Source of the DNA: Gp1-AA122 sp036378535 | GTDB lineage: Bacteria > Acidobacteriota > Terriglobia > Terriglobales > Acidobacteriaceae | Reading direction: 5' to 3' | DNA length: 64,000 bases | Assembly: GCA_036378535.1 (NCBI GenBank) | Contig: DASUWH010000046.1 | Location: 310,001 to 374,000, forward strand | Shown here: one piece after another, positions 43,154-51,882 of the stretch | How positions within the stretch are numbered: position 1 is the stretch's first letter | Layout: each line of letters begins with the position of its first letter | Notes under the pieces: generated by a model | Told to the model about the DNA's origin: nothing | The model's database searches: none | The model's input: only the letters and a program-made list of their open reading frames with translations | Translations under genes and position numbers: made by a program

Positions 43154-43513
43154 TCAGATCCGCTCGAGCTCGTGCAAGGTCATATTGTTTTCGACATTGC
43201 CGGTGTTCAGGGTGGATGCCGGCTCGAAGAGCAGAATCCAGCACTCCTCATCCGCCACCGGCCGATGCTCGACGCCTCGCGGAACGATGATGAATTCGTC
43301 TTCCTTCAGCCAAACGGTTTTATCGCGAAACTCAATCCGAAACTGACCCTTCACCACCAGGAACAGCTCGTCTTCATTTTCGTGATGGTGCCAGACGAAT
43401 TCGCCCTTGAGCTTGTCGAGCTTGACCAGTTGGCCATTGAGTTCGCCGGCAATATAGGGTTTCCAGTATTCGGAGATGTGGGAGAACTTTTCGGCGAGAT
43501 TGATCTTGCTCAT
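43154..43513 (-). CDS. Cupin domain protein
   Basis: 119 residues forming a single cupin barrel. Motif 1 lies in WHHHENEDELFLVVKGQFRI (His, His, Glu ligands) and motif 2 in IIVPRGVEHRPVADEECW (His ligand), so a metal site is probably retained. Small cupins of this layout include phosphomannose isomerase-like and storage-type folds; the substrate is unknown. A hairpin cluster separates it from clpC upstream on the same strand. Confidence 0.85.
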   Translation of the reverse strand: MSKINLAEKFSHISEYWKPYIAGELNGQLVKLDKLKGEFVWHHHENEDELFLVVKGQFRIEFRDKTVWLKEDEFIIVPRGVEHRPVADEECWILLFEPASTLNTGNVENNMTLHELERI

Positions 43514-43616
43514 GATGTTTCGTAGATGAGGAGCATGGAAGAAAAGTCGCAGCTTTTGGATCCGGAAGACTCTGGGAATGTAAAAGGCCGCCCCTTAGGT
43601 TCGTTGCGAGTAAGGC

Positions 43617-43748
43617 CGCGGACAGGAATGTCCGCGCCACAGAACAAAGGCCGCAAACAAAAGTAGGGAGCCGTTTCCGGCTCCCCGCTTCCATGGTATG
43701 GAACTTATGCCGAGCTTCGCTCGGCACCCCAGACGAGGGCGTCTGGGG
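43617..43748. repeat. Cluster of five modular hairpins
   Basis: Perfect hairpins at 43617-43636 (CGCGGACA/TGTCCGCG), 43666-43685 (GGGAGCCG/CGGCTCCC), 43689-43703 (TTCCAT/ATGGAA), 43708-43726 (TGCCGAGC/GCTCGGCA) and 43727-43748 (CCCCAGACG/CGTCTGGGG), with loops of 3-4 bases. Three of these units recur in the cluster at 47389-47475. They lie between clpC and the cupin gene, both transcribed leftward. Confidence 0.85.
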
Positions 43749-43753
43749 CTACG

Positions 43754-46198
43754 TTAGTTTTCGTACAGCAGCACTCCCTCGTTTTCTTTAGAGTCTACGG
43801 GACGGTAGTAGAGCTTGCCGTTGTCCAAGAAGACCTCGATGAACGCCGGGCGCTCGTTGATCGTGCCCTGGATCAGCGCTTCCGAGAGTGGGTCCTCGAT
43901 ATATTTCTGCAACGCGCGACGCAGGGGTCTTGCGCCATAGCTGCGGTCGGTGAGCGTTTGGTTCAGGATCCACTTCTTGGCCTCGTCGTTGACCGTGATC
44001 GTGATCGACTTCTGGGCCAGGTTCGTGTTCAGCTGCGTAATCATCAGCTCGAGAATCTGGATCAGGTCAGCCTCGGTCAATGCGTTGAACAGGATGATCT
44101 CGTCCAGGCGGTTCAGGAACTCGGGGTTGAAGGTGCGCTTGACCTCGTTCTTGACCAGGTCTTCGACCTTCTCCGACACCATGTCTTCCTTCTGCGATTG
44201 GAAGCCGAGGCCTTCTCGCCTTTGAAGGTGCCGGGCGCCAATGTTAGAGGTCATGATGATGATGGCGTTCTTGAAATCAACCGTGTTGCCGAGGCCATCC
44301 GTCAGTTGCCCGTCTTCAAATACCTGCAAGAGGATGTTGAAGACGTCGGGGTGAGCCTTCTCTATTTCGTCGAGCAGCACTACCGAGTACGGCGCGCGCT
44401 TCACGCGCTCGGTCAGTTGTCCGCCCTCTTCGTAGCCCACGTATCCGGGAGGCGAACCGATCAGCTTCGAGACCGAGTGTTTTTCCATGAACTCAGACAT
44501 GTCGAAGCGGACCAGCGACTTTTCGCTGCCAAACATGAACTGAGCCAGCGTGCGAGCCACTTCGGTCTTGCCGACACCGGTTGGACCCAGGAAAAGGAAG
44601 GAACCAATAGGCCGGTTCGGACTCTTCAGGCCGGCACGCGAACGGCGGATCGCACGGGCCAGTGCGACAATCGACTTGTCCTGCGAGATGACGCGCTTGT
44701 GCAGCTCTTCTTCGATGCGGAGCAGTTTCTGCGATTCTTCTTCCTTGATTGAGGCGATCGGTACGCCGGTCCAGCGGGATACCACGTCCTCGATGTCCTC
44801 CCGACCGACAACGCCGGTGGAGGATTCATCGAGGTGGTATTTTTCGCGAAGGGCGCGCAGGTTCTCGCGCTCTTTGCGTTCTTCGTCCGAGTAGAAGCGT
44901 GCCTTCTCGAACTCGTGGTTCGCGATGGCGTTCTCCATGCGGTGGACGATGAACTTGATCCGCTTCTGGACTTCGGTGATCTCCTCAGGCAGCGAAGTCT
45001 GGCGCAGTTTTACGCGCGCGCCGGCTTCGTCGATGAGATCGATTGCCTTATCGGGCAGGAACCGATCCGGGATATAGCGGTTCGAATGGGAAACCGCAAA
45101 GTTGACGGCTTCGTCGGTGTAGGTGACAGCATGGAACTTTTCGTAACGGTCTTTCACACCAAACAGGATCTTGGTCGCATCCGCTTCACCCGGAGGTGGA
45201 ACTTTCACCGCCTGGAACCTTCTCTCCAGTGACCTATCCTTTTCGATAGACTTGCGGTACTCGCCGGGAGTGGTAGCGCCGATGCACTGAATTTCGCCGC
45301 GCGATAGGGCCGGCTTCAAGATGTTGGCCGCGTCCAGCGATCCTTCCGCCGAACCGGCACCAACCAAGGTATGTAGCTCGTCGATGAAGATGATGGCATT
45401 TTGCGACTCCATCAATTCCTTCATGATCGTTTTGAGACGCTCTTCAAATTGGCCGCGGTATTTCGTGCCTGCCACGATCAGCGACAAGTCCAGAGCAAGG
45501 ATTCGCTTATCAGCAAGAAACGAAGGCACTTCACCGTCAGCGATGCGCTGGGCCAATCCCTCTACGATGGCGGTCTTGCCTACGCCGGGTTCGCCGATCA
45601 GGACGGGGTTGTTCTTGGTGCGGCGGCAAAGGATCTGAACCACCCGCTCCAGTTCGCCTTCACGCCCGACTAGGGGATCCAGCTGGCTGTCCATGGCAGC
45701 CTGGGTCAAATCGCGCGAAAACTCAGCCAAGAGGGAAGATTCACGCTGCCGCTGAGGCTGCGCCTTCTCCTGGGTGGTTCGGGCCAATTCCTCGCGAATC
45801 GTAGAAAGCCTTAAACCGCGCTCATGCAAAATCTCTGCAGCAAAGCACTTTTCTTCCCGGAGCAGCCCGAGCAGCAAATGCTCGGTTCCAATGTGTTTAT
45901 GAGAAAGCCGTTCTGCTTCTTCCGCGGCGTAGGCCAAAACGCGCTTGCACTCGTTGCTCAAGGGAAGGTCGACGGAGGTCGAAACCTTTTCCCGAATGGT
46001 GGTATGTCCCTCGATCTGCTTACGGATCGACTCCACCGAGGCATGAGAGCGCAGGAAGCGGTTGGTCAGAGCTTTGTCTTCGCGCAAGAGGCCCAGCAGC
46101 AGGTGCTCGGTCTCAATATACGGAGAGCCGAACTGGCTGGCCTCATAGCGCGCAAAGAAAATGACGCGCCGTGCTTTCTCTGTGTACCGTTCAAACAT
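43754..46198 (-). CDS. clpC: ClpC-type AAA+ unfoldase
   Basis: 814 residues with the start at MFERYTEKARRVIFFARYEA (46198); an 18-residue longer frame lacks a good start context. Two Clp_N repeats (1-150) are followed by AAA1 with Walker A GEPGVGKT at 202-209, a UVR/M-domain segment (KFIVHRMENAIANHEFEKAR), AAA2 with GPTGVGKTEVARTL, and the C-terminal D2 small domain (GARPLRRALQKYIEDPLSEA). The loop LGF in REGLGFQSQ matches the ClpP-docking tripeptide. ClpC unfolds proteins for ClpP and acts with adaptors of the McsB/MecA kind. A candidate promoter lies at 46312-46341. Confidence 0.95.
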   Translation of the reverse strand: MFERYTEKARRVIFFARYEASQFGSPYIETEHLLLGLLREDKALTNRFLRSHASVESIRKQIEGHTTIREKVSTSVDLPLSNECKRVLAYAAEEAERLSHKHIGTEHLLLGLLREEKCFAAEILHERGLRLSTIREELARTTQEKAQPQRQRESSLLAEFSRDLTQAAMDSQLDPLVGREGELERVVQILCRRTKNNPVLIGEPGVGKTAIVEGLAQRIADGEVPSFLADKRILALDLSLIVAGTKYRGQFEERLKTIMKELMESQNAIIFIDELHTLVGAGSAEGSLDAANILKPALSRGEIQCIGATTPGEYRKSIEKDRSLERRFQAVKVPPPGEADATKILFGVKDRYEKFHAVTYTDEAVNFAVSHSNRYIPDRFLPDKAIDLIDEAGARVKLRQTSLPEEITEVQKRIKFIVHRMENAIANHEFEKARFYSDEERKERENLRALREKYHLDESSTGVVGREDIEDVVSRWTGVPIASIKEEESQKLLRIEEELHKRVISQDKSIVALARAIRRSRAGLKSPNRPIGSFLFLGPTGVGKTEVARTLAQFMFGSEKSLVRFDMSEFMEKHSVSKLIGSPPGYVGYEEGGQLTERVKRAPYSVVLLDEIEKAHPDVFNILLQVFEDGQLTDGLGNTVDFKNAIIIMTSNIGARHLQRREGLGFQSQKEDMVSEKVEDLVKNEVKRTFNPEFLNRLDEIILFNALTEADLIQILELMITQLNTNLAQKSITITVNDEAKKWILNQTLTDRSYGARPLRRALQKYIEDPLSEALIQGTINERPAFIEVFLDNGKLYYRPVDSKENEGVLLYEN

Positions 46199-46311
46199 AT
46201 ACGCCCTTTCGCTGCCGGGCCGACGGATAAGCCTTGAGTGCCTATCCTGCAAAACCCATTAGCCCCAAAATCTGTTTTAGCAATCGGGCTGCCAGCCGCC
46301 CTGCTCTCTCC

Positions 46312-46341
46312 ATTGTAGAGATGCCGAGGCCAGTTACCCAA
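46312..46341 (-). promoter_or_regulatory. Possible clpC promoter
   Basis: On the minus strand TTGGGT (46336-46341) and TACAAT (46312-46317) are 18 bases apart. The leader to the clpC start would be about 107 bases. No CIRCE or CtsR-like operator is visible nearby. Confidence 0.35.
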
Positions 46342-46445
46342 GTGCTGATTATCTTTTCCTGCAACAAGGTCGCATCCTTTTGCGCCGGCTGCAGAGCTTA
46401 CGTTCCGTTCCTCCGAATACTTCCAATTTTGGTAACACCCGGTAC

Positions 46446-47144
46446 TTATGCAACTCCCGCCGGCAGTGAGTCCGGTGTAATCTCTTCGATCTGCCCGCGC
46501 TCCAAACGCAAGACCCGATGACATCGCCGAGCGAAAGCCAGATTATGGGTTGCTATGAAAGAAGTCAGCTGGTAGTCGCGATGCAGACGGGCGATGAGTT
46601 CGAATACCGCCTCAGCAGTCTTGTTATCGAGGTCTCCGGTGGGCTCGTCTGCCAACAAGATCTTTGGACGAGTGATGAGCGCCCGGGCGAGAGCTACTCT
46701 CTGTTGCTCTCCTCCGGAAAGTTCCCCAGAGCGGTGATGGGAACGTTGCTCCAGGCCAACCTCACGCAACCACTTCCGGGCCTCGCCTTCCACCTCGGGC
46801 CATTTCTGCCCCCTTGAGAGCAGTGGCATGGCTACGTTCTCCGCCGCGGTGAACTCTGGCAGAAGATAATGGAATTGCCAGACGAACCCGATTTCGCGGT
46901 TGCGAAAATCCGCAGCACCATCCCCAGAGAGAGTATTCAATCGCAAGTGGGCGCAGTATACGTCACCCCCGGAAGGGCTATCAAGTGCGCCCAGGATGTG
47001 TAGTAAGGTACTCTTGCCCGAACCCGATTCGCCCACCAACGCCAGCATCTCACCCTGTTTCACTTCGAAGGATAAATTATCAAAGAGCACCAGGTCCGAA
47101 TCGCCGGAGCGAAAGACCTTTTTTATCCGCTCAGCCCGCAGCAT
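46446..47144 (-). CDS. lolD: Lipoprotein-release ABC transporter ATPase LolD
   Basis: 232 residues of the MacB/LolD ATPase group: Walker A GESGSGKST at 38-46, signature LSGGEQQRVALARAL and Walker B ILLADEPTGDLD. EKVFRSGDSDLVLFDNLSFE-like N-terminal strands are typical. LolD drives LolC/E, which releases lipoproteins from the inner membrane to LolA. The lolC/E-type gene lies upstream on the same strand, but 368 bases away, with a hairpin cluster in between. It could in principle also serve the MacB-like permeases of the 30 kb region, but nothing in the sequence shows this. Confidence 0.9.
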   Translation of the reverse strand: MLRAERIKKVFRSGDSDLVLFDNLSFEVKQGEMLALVGESGSGKSTLLHILGALDSPSGGDVYCAHLRLNTLSGDGAADFRNREIGFVWQFHYLLPEFTAAENVAMPLLSRGQKWPEVEGEARKWLREVGLEQRSHHRSGELSGGEQQRVALARALITRPKILLADEPTGDLDNKTAEAVFELIARLHRDYQLTSFIATHNLAFARRCHRVLRLERGQIEEITPDSLPAGVA

Positions 47145-47512
47145 CTCTTAACCATTGGATGCACCAGGCACACGGATCGTTCCAGGCCCGTGTTGCTGCA
47201 GCTTCCTTCTTATAGCAACCCGACCGCCTGCAGCTCGTTGCCATACTTTTTTGTTTTTTCCCTTCTACTCGGAGAACTGTATACCCGATATGTAACAACA
47301 CAATGTGACGGAGGTCACCATGGCACGAAAGTGCCGATACGCTGCAACCTTGTGAAGTCGCCAGCGGCGTATAGGCGAGCTTCGCGAACTTGCCCAGACG
47401 GGGGCGTTTGGGCAAGCGTGTTTTGTGCGAGACCCCGTGAGGACAGTCCTCACCTGTACTGTCGAGCGAAGCTCGGCTCGTCCCACGGCGGGCGCAGAAC
47501 CTAAACTTCCAC
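47145..47512. other. Intergenic region between lolC and lolD with hairpin cluster
   Basis: 368 bases without a recognisable gene. Small perfect hairpins stand at 47305-47318 (GTGAC/GTCAC) and 47322-47335 (GGCAC/GTGCC), and a second hairpin cluster at 47389-47475. Confidence 0.6.
47389..47475. repeat. Second cluster of modular hairpins (lolC-lolD gap)
   Basis: 47389-47416 is a twelve-pair stem (CTTGCCCAGACG, GGGG loop, CGTTTGGGCAAG) sharing its core with 43727-43748. 47437-47453 is GTGAGGAC-A-GTCCTCAC, related to the GGACA unit at 43617. 47463-47475 is CGAGC-GAA-GCTCG, the reverse complement of the core of the 43708 unit. Confidence 0.85.
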
Positions 47513-48820
47513 TTATTCATAGCGCAAAGCTTCCGCCGGCAAGACCCTGGCCGCAGACCAGCTTGGATACAAGGTGGCTACGAAGGAAATTCCTACTGCT
47601 ACCAGGGCGACCAGTACCCCGTCGAAAATCCTGGGGGAGAACGGAACATAGTTGATCGAATAAACCTCGGGATTGAGCGAAACTAAATGGTAATGCTGTC
47701 CCAGCCAGGACAGCGCATATCCCAGAGTCAGCCCGATCGCCGTTCCGAAAACGCCAATCAAGACTCCTTGTGCCATGAACACGCGCCGAATCTGGCCACG
47801 GCGCGTACCCATCGACATCAGCACGGCGATATCCTTCGTCTTCTCCATGACCATCATGATGAGCGAGATGACGATGTTAAGAGCGGCGACGAACACAATC
47901 AGCCCAATGGTAATAAAGGTGACCAGGCGTTCCAGCCGCAGGGCATGAAACAAAGCTCGATTCTGCTCCATCCAGTTGGCCGCCATGAATCCGTGTCCGG
48001 CAGCATCTTCGATCTCTCGGCCAATCTCCGGGGCACTATAAATGTCGTCGATTTTGAATTCAATTACTGAAATCAGGTCACCCAGCCCGAACAGCCGCTG
48101 CGCGTCCGCCAGCCCAGTGAATGCCCAAGAGGTGTCGTAGTCGTAGAAGCCAGAGTTAAAGATTCCCACCACCCGGAAGCGCATGTACTTGGGAACCATC
48201 CCAAAAGGCGTTAGCTCGCCCTGTGGGCTGGTGACAAGCACCACCGATCCCACGGTAGCGCCTAAATTGTCGGCCATATCCTTGCCGAGAATAACGGGCG
48301 GCATGCTGGCAATCCGTTCCTGAACCGATTCCAGATCATCGGCTCGTGTGGCGCGGGCGCCCTCGCCCGTGTCTGGAATCGTGGTTTGAGGCTGGTCCTC
48401 GAGCTCTTTAGCCGAGCCAATCGTGACGGAGTTCAGCAGATCACTAACTTTCCGCTCGTAAGCTGGAACCATGCCCTTCAGCACCGCGCCCCGGGCCCGG
48501 GGTCCACGTGAGATTAAAACCTGCTCATAAATGGCAGGGGCTGAGGCGGTCACGTGAGGCTGCTTGGAGAGCCGCAGCAGGAGAGGTTGCCAATCCTTGA
48601 TGCCGTCGCTCTGCATGCGCATCAGGCTGATATGGGCCGTGGAGCCAAGCAGACGTGCCTGTAGGTCCTGACGGAACCCGTTGTTGATGGCCAGGGCAAT
48701 GATCAGCGAAGCCACCCCAGCGGCCACACCTGCAATCGAGATCGCGGTGATCACGCCTATGAAGGCCTGTCTTCGTTTGGCCCGTAAGTATCGTGATGCG
48801 ACAAAAAGCTCGAAACGCAT
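47513..48820 (-). CDS. Lipoprotein-releasing permease LolC/LolE
   Basis: 435 residues with four membrane helices in the LolC/E layout: one N-terminal helix in TAISIAGVAAGVASLIIALA, a large periplasmic domain, and three C-terminal helices. VASRYLRAKRRQAFIGVITA is the typical LolC/E opening, and the C-terminal ARVLPAEALRYE matches the MacB/LolE superfamily. Only one LolC/E-type gene is seen, which suggests a homodimeric permease of the LolF kind. The start at 48820 opens MRFELFVASRYLRAK. It is upstream of lolD on the same strand. Confidence 0.88.
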   Translation of the reverse strand: MRFELFVASRYLRAKRRQAFIGVITAISIAGVAAGVASLIIALAINNGFRQDLQARLLGSTAHISLMRMQSDGIKDWQPLLLRLSKQPHVTASAPAIYEQVLISRGPRARGAVLKGMVPAYERKVSDLLNSVTIGSAKELEDQPQTTIPDTGEGARATRADDLESVQERIASMPPVILGKDMADNLGATVGSVVLVTSPQGELTPFGMVPKYMRFRVVGIFNSGFYDYDTSWAFTGLADAQRLFGLGDLISVIEFKIDDIYSAPEIGREIEDAAGHGFMAANWMEQNRALFHALRLERLVTFITIGLIVFVAALNIVISLIMMVMEKTKDIAVLMSMGTRRGQIRRVFMAQGVLIGVFGTAIGLTLGYALSWLGQHYHLVSLNPEVYSINYVPFSPRIFDGVLVALVAVGISFVATLYPSWSAARVLPAEALRYE

Positions 48821-48868
48821 AGGATTTTCGGGCGTGAGCTATGAGCTCTCAGACCACCTTATTGCCGA

Positions 48869-49459
48869 TTATATCCAGTTCTGGCGGGGAAGGATGGCGG
48901 GGACCGCGTCTCGATATCGCCGGTATTCCTCGCCGAAGCGTTCTTCCAGTTCGGCGTCTTCCATTCGGATCATGATCGTGCCGGTTACGATGGCCAATGC
49001 AGTGAGCACGTGGCAGGCGGCGAGCCCTGTTCCTATACTCCACGCGCACATCTCGCAGAGATGACCTAAATAAACCGGGTGCCGGACGCGACTGCGGATG
49101 CCGGTTGTAACTAACCGCTGAGTGCGCGGGCCACGCTGTAGCTCAGGCACTCCACCCAGTTGCGCGGGCGTGAAATTCTGGCTGGAGTACCTGTAAATGG
49201 CAAACCCGGCAAGCAACAACGCCGCTGCCGGAATCCAACCCCACCCAGTCCTGTAGAGAACAACCCGCCGCCACGGTAAGGTGGCGGCCCCGACGATGAT
49301 CCACAACCCGATCCACACGGGCACGAGCACACGATAGGGTGAACGCAGGCGTGAACGCCAGTATTCTGCTCGCGGATGAATCACGATCCAGAAGGACGGA
49401 ATTGTCGAGTACACCACACAGGCGAGCCAAGCGAAGGTTTGTACTGCAGCGGTCAGCAT
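48869..49459 (-). CDS. Isoprenylcysteine carboxyl methyltransferase-like membrane protein
   Basis: 196 residues, four or five predicted helices. The C-terminal VTTGIRSRVRHPVYLGHLCE and EDAELEERFGEEYRRYRDAV follow the ICMT / phospholipid methyltransferase (PEMT) signature with RHPxY and the final E-x-Y-x-x-Y segment. Bacterial members methylate unknown membrane substrates; prenylated proteins need not be involved. It stands 49 bp upstream of lolC/E and 20 bp downstream of the propeller protein gene. Confidence 0.8.
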   Translation of the reverse strand: MLTAAVQTFAWLACVVYSTIPSFWIVIHPRAEYWRSRLRSPYRVLVPVWIGLWIIVGAATLPWRRVVLYRTGWGWIPAAALLLAGFAIYRYSSQNFTPAQLGGVPELQRGPRTQRLVTTGIRSRVRHPVYLGHLCEMCAWSIGTGLAACHVLTALAIVTGTIMIRMEDAELEERFGEEYRRYRDAVPAILPRQNWI

Positions 49460-49478
49460 TTCGGAATGGCCCGCGAGA

Positions 49479-51722
49479 TCAATGAATCAAGGTTTTCCCT
49501 GTACCCATGTTGTCAAACCGGTCATAAGAGCGCACCACCACGACATGTTCAATGTTCTGGCCCGTGCCGGCTGCGTTTGAGGAAGGTGCGGGATCGCCAC
49601 TGGGCTGTGATAGGGGAATGCGGAAGTCATAGGTTTCGGCTTTATCGTCGGAGATCTGGTCCATCGGTTCGACATACTGCCAGTCACCGGCATCCAGAGA
49701 GTATTCCGCGCGCTTGAGCGGCGAGAAGCTGTCCACGGCGCGGAAACGGACGTGGATCCAACGATTGCCCTCGGCCGCGGCGGTGAGGTTCTCAATGCGG
49801 GGCGGAGTCGTATCCACCTCGAATCGGGTGCTTTCTTTCTCGCTCGTAAGCGCGTCACCGGGGGAATGGGACGGTGCATCGGAGGCGAGCACGCGAATGG
49901 TGTAGCCGCCATCCGGCAGAAGCCCGGCATCGAAAGAATAATACTTGTCCGTGATCCCATCTTTCAGAAGTAGCCAGCGGGCTTCTCCATCGCCCCGGTA
50001 ATAGATGGAATAAACCAGTTGGTCGTCGTTAGCGTCCTGGGCATTCCACTTGACGCTGATGGCATCGCGATCGCGAACCGGAGTTGGTGTAATGGCCGCG
50101 GCGGGATCGGCGTTAGGCTGCTTGGGAACCTGGGGATAGCGCATTCCTGGCGTGACGGTCACGTCGTCAATTTCAGGAGCCACGTTCTTAGGCAGGTAGT
50201 TGATCAGAACGCTATCGAGCTGAGGCGCGGGATTGCCCGCGTGGAGCACGGCCTTCCACTGCATAAACCTTGCCGCGGGGACGGGCAGGGTGGCATTTTT
50301 GACCAGGTCGACGGGATTCCATGGGCTCCAGTTGCGGTCCGGGTTATCAACATTGCCGCTGCGGGCGAACAATTGGACATTGCCGTAGCCGCGGAATTCG
50401 GCGCGGCCCCAACGTGAAAAGGTGTGCGCATCGAAGACATCACTCTCATAGCTGCCTTCTGTGGCCACATTCGGACCGATTAGATACAGCTTCCCGAGAT
50501 TGCTGGTTGAGGCGAAGACGCCGCCATCGGGAGCTTTGGCAAAAGCCGTGACTTGGCTGGCGCCAGCCTTGAGTAGATCGACAAATTCGTCCTGTCCGGT
50601 TATGGCGAAGATATGTCCGCGGTTGCCGGTGCCGGCTAATAGATTGCCATGCTGATCGAAGGTCAAGGCGTAAACGAGGTCGGTGGAAGAAGTCCAGATG
50701 CGGAGCGGCGAGCCATCTGGTGCGATGCGGTAGACCTCCGATCCGCTTGCCCCCACTCCCAAGGCCGGAAAGGAGAGGATCGGGGCCGAGGCAGGTCCTG
50801 AAGCCGGGTTAGGTCCGGCCAAGGGAACGGGAGTCTGCGCTGCAGGCGTTATGGCAGTGACCGAAACTGGAACCTGAGCCGTGCTACCACGTTTCTCTCC
50901 GGCAGCAGCCGCGTAGATGTTGCCGGCTTCGTCAACTGCCAGAGCCGTGATCTCCTTCTTGGGGGCGCTATAGAGGACGAAGCCCTCGCCGGCAGGCGAA
51001 ATTCGGTACACCAGTCCACTGCCATCCGATCCGGCGATGAGATTTCCCCGATGGTCCATTGCCAGCGTGCGAATGTGAACTTCGTCACTTTTGAAGAACA
51101 GCGAGTGTTCGCCGGTAGGCGCAACCCGATAAATCTCGCCTTGGTCCCCGGTGGCGACGTACAGATTTCCCTTGTCATCCAGCTGTAAGTCCCAGATGTA
51201 CTTGGTGCCGGGGTTGAAATACACACTCGAACTCCACGAACCCGGAACCGTTTCAATCCTGGCTCCTTTCTTGCGTTTGGGTTCGCTCACCTGCGGTTGC
51301 AGCTTGTAAACCTTTCCGTCGGGCGAAGTGGCCGCGTAGATCACTCCAGAGCGGTCGACGACGAGTGCCTGTACTTGCAATTCCTGCGCCTCAAAAATTG
51401 TAGTTGCCTCGCCCTTGATATCAATTCGGTAAAGCCGGGCAGGCGAGCCGGCCGCGGCGTAGATGTTGCCGGCATTATCCGCGGCCAAGGACCAGATGTA
51501 GGTGGAAGGGCTGGCATAGATTTGCAGGAATGAAGGCGCCAGTTCCAGGCCCCCCATGCTGCGAATGGCTACACCCTTGGCTGTGCCTCGAGACAGGTCG
51601 TCAAATTTGGATTGCTCCCAGATGCGGGTGCCCTCGGCCAGGGCGGCAATTACGGAAATAACCATGACAAGCAGAGCCGATGCTTTGCGTAGTTCAGCGG
51701 GCAATTTGGTACCTCGGGACAA
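49479..51722 (-). CDS. Exported beta-propeller protein with C-terminal Ig-like domains
   Basis: 747 residues. One hydrophobic N-terminal helix (about residues 15-30) suggests export or anchoring. Residues about 70-400 form NHL/SMP-30-like propeller repeats: DNAGNIYAAAGSPARLYRID, DRSGVIYAATSPDGKVYKLQ, DDKGNLYVATGDQGEIYRVA. The C-terminal third contains Ig/fibronectin-like strands (DDQLVYSIYYRGDGEARWLL; DTTPPRIENLTAAAEGNRWI). It is probably a cell-surface or periplasmic protein; the specific role is unknown. The two-component-regulator-propeller name often given to such repeats would not imply signalling here. Confidence 0.75.
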   Translation of the reverse strand: MSRGTKLPAELRKASALLVMVISVIAALAEGTRIWEQSKFDDLSRGTAKGVAIRSMGGLELAPSFLQIYASPSTYIWSLAADNAGNIYAAAGSPARLYRIDIKGEATTIFEAQELQVQALVVDRSGVIYAATSPDGKVYKLQPQVSEPKRKKGARIETVPGSWSSSVYFNPGTKYIWDLQLDDKGNLYVATGDQGEIYRVAPTGEHSLFFKSDEVHIRTLAMDHRGNLIAGSDGSGLVYRISPAGEGFVLYSAPKKEITALAVDEAGNIYAAAAGEKRGSTAQVPVSVTAITPAAQTPVPLAGPNPASGPASAPILSFPALGVGASGSEVYRIAPDGSPLRIWTSSTDLVYALTFDQHGNLLAGTGNRGHIFAITGQDEFVDLLKAGASQVTAFAKAPDGGVFASTSNLGKLYLIGPNVATEGSYESDVFDAHTFSRWGRAEFRGYGNVQLFARSGNVDNPDRNWSPWNPVDLVKNATLPVPAARFMQWKAVLHAGNPAPQLDSVLINYLPKNVAPEIDDVTVTPGMRYPQVPKQPNADPAAAITPTPVRDRDAISVKWNAQDANDDQLVYSIYYRGDGEARWLLLKDGITDKYYSFDAGLLPDGGYTIRVLASDAPSHSPGDALTSEKESTRFEVDTTPPRIENLTAAAEGNRWIHVRFRAVDSFSPLKRAEYSLDAGDWQYVEPMDQISDDKAETYDFRIPLSQPSGDPAPSSNAAGTGQNIEHVVVVRSYDRFDNMGTGKTLIH

Positions 51723-51762
51723 ATTTTGCGAGCTGGAAAATTCAGGGTATCACTTTCCGGGA

Positions 51763-51865
51763 GGTCCCAGGTGTCTGGTGTCAGGTCTCAGAACACACAA
51801 TGAAGAGCTAAAAACCTCGGCTCGCACACAATCGAACATTCGTCAACAGCCGGAGACCTGAGACT
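51763..51865. repeat. Inverted word repeats (GGTCTCAGG type) behind the S55 gene
   Basis: The left block 51763-51792 (GGTCCCAGGTGTCTGGTGTC, then AGGTCTCAGA) and an inverted short block 51852-51865 (GGAGACCTGAGACT) enclose 59 bases. They fill the gap between the S55 protease gene (downstream end) and the propeller protein gene. Confidence 0.7.
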
Positions 51866-51882
51866 GCGGAGCCCTGAGGCCG

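Noticed and set aside
46446..47144. Missing ATPase of the MacB-like cluster being this LolD
   Set aside because: It is linked to lolC/E, as expected for lipoprotein release; sharing with the 30 kb cluster is possible but unsupported.
43617..47475. CRISPR array
   Set aside because: The repeats are unequal palindromic units without constant direct repeats, regular spacers or cas genes.
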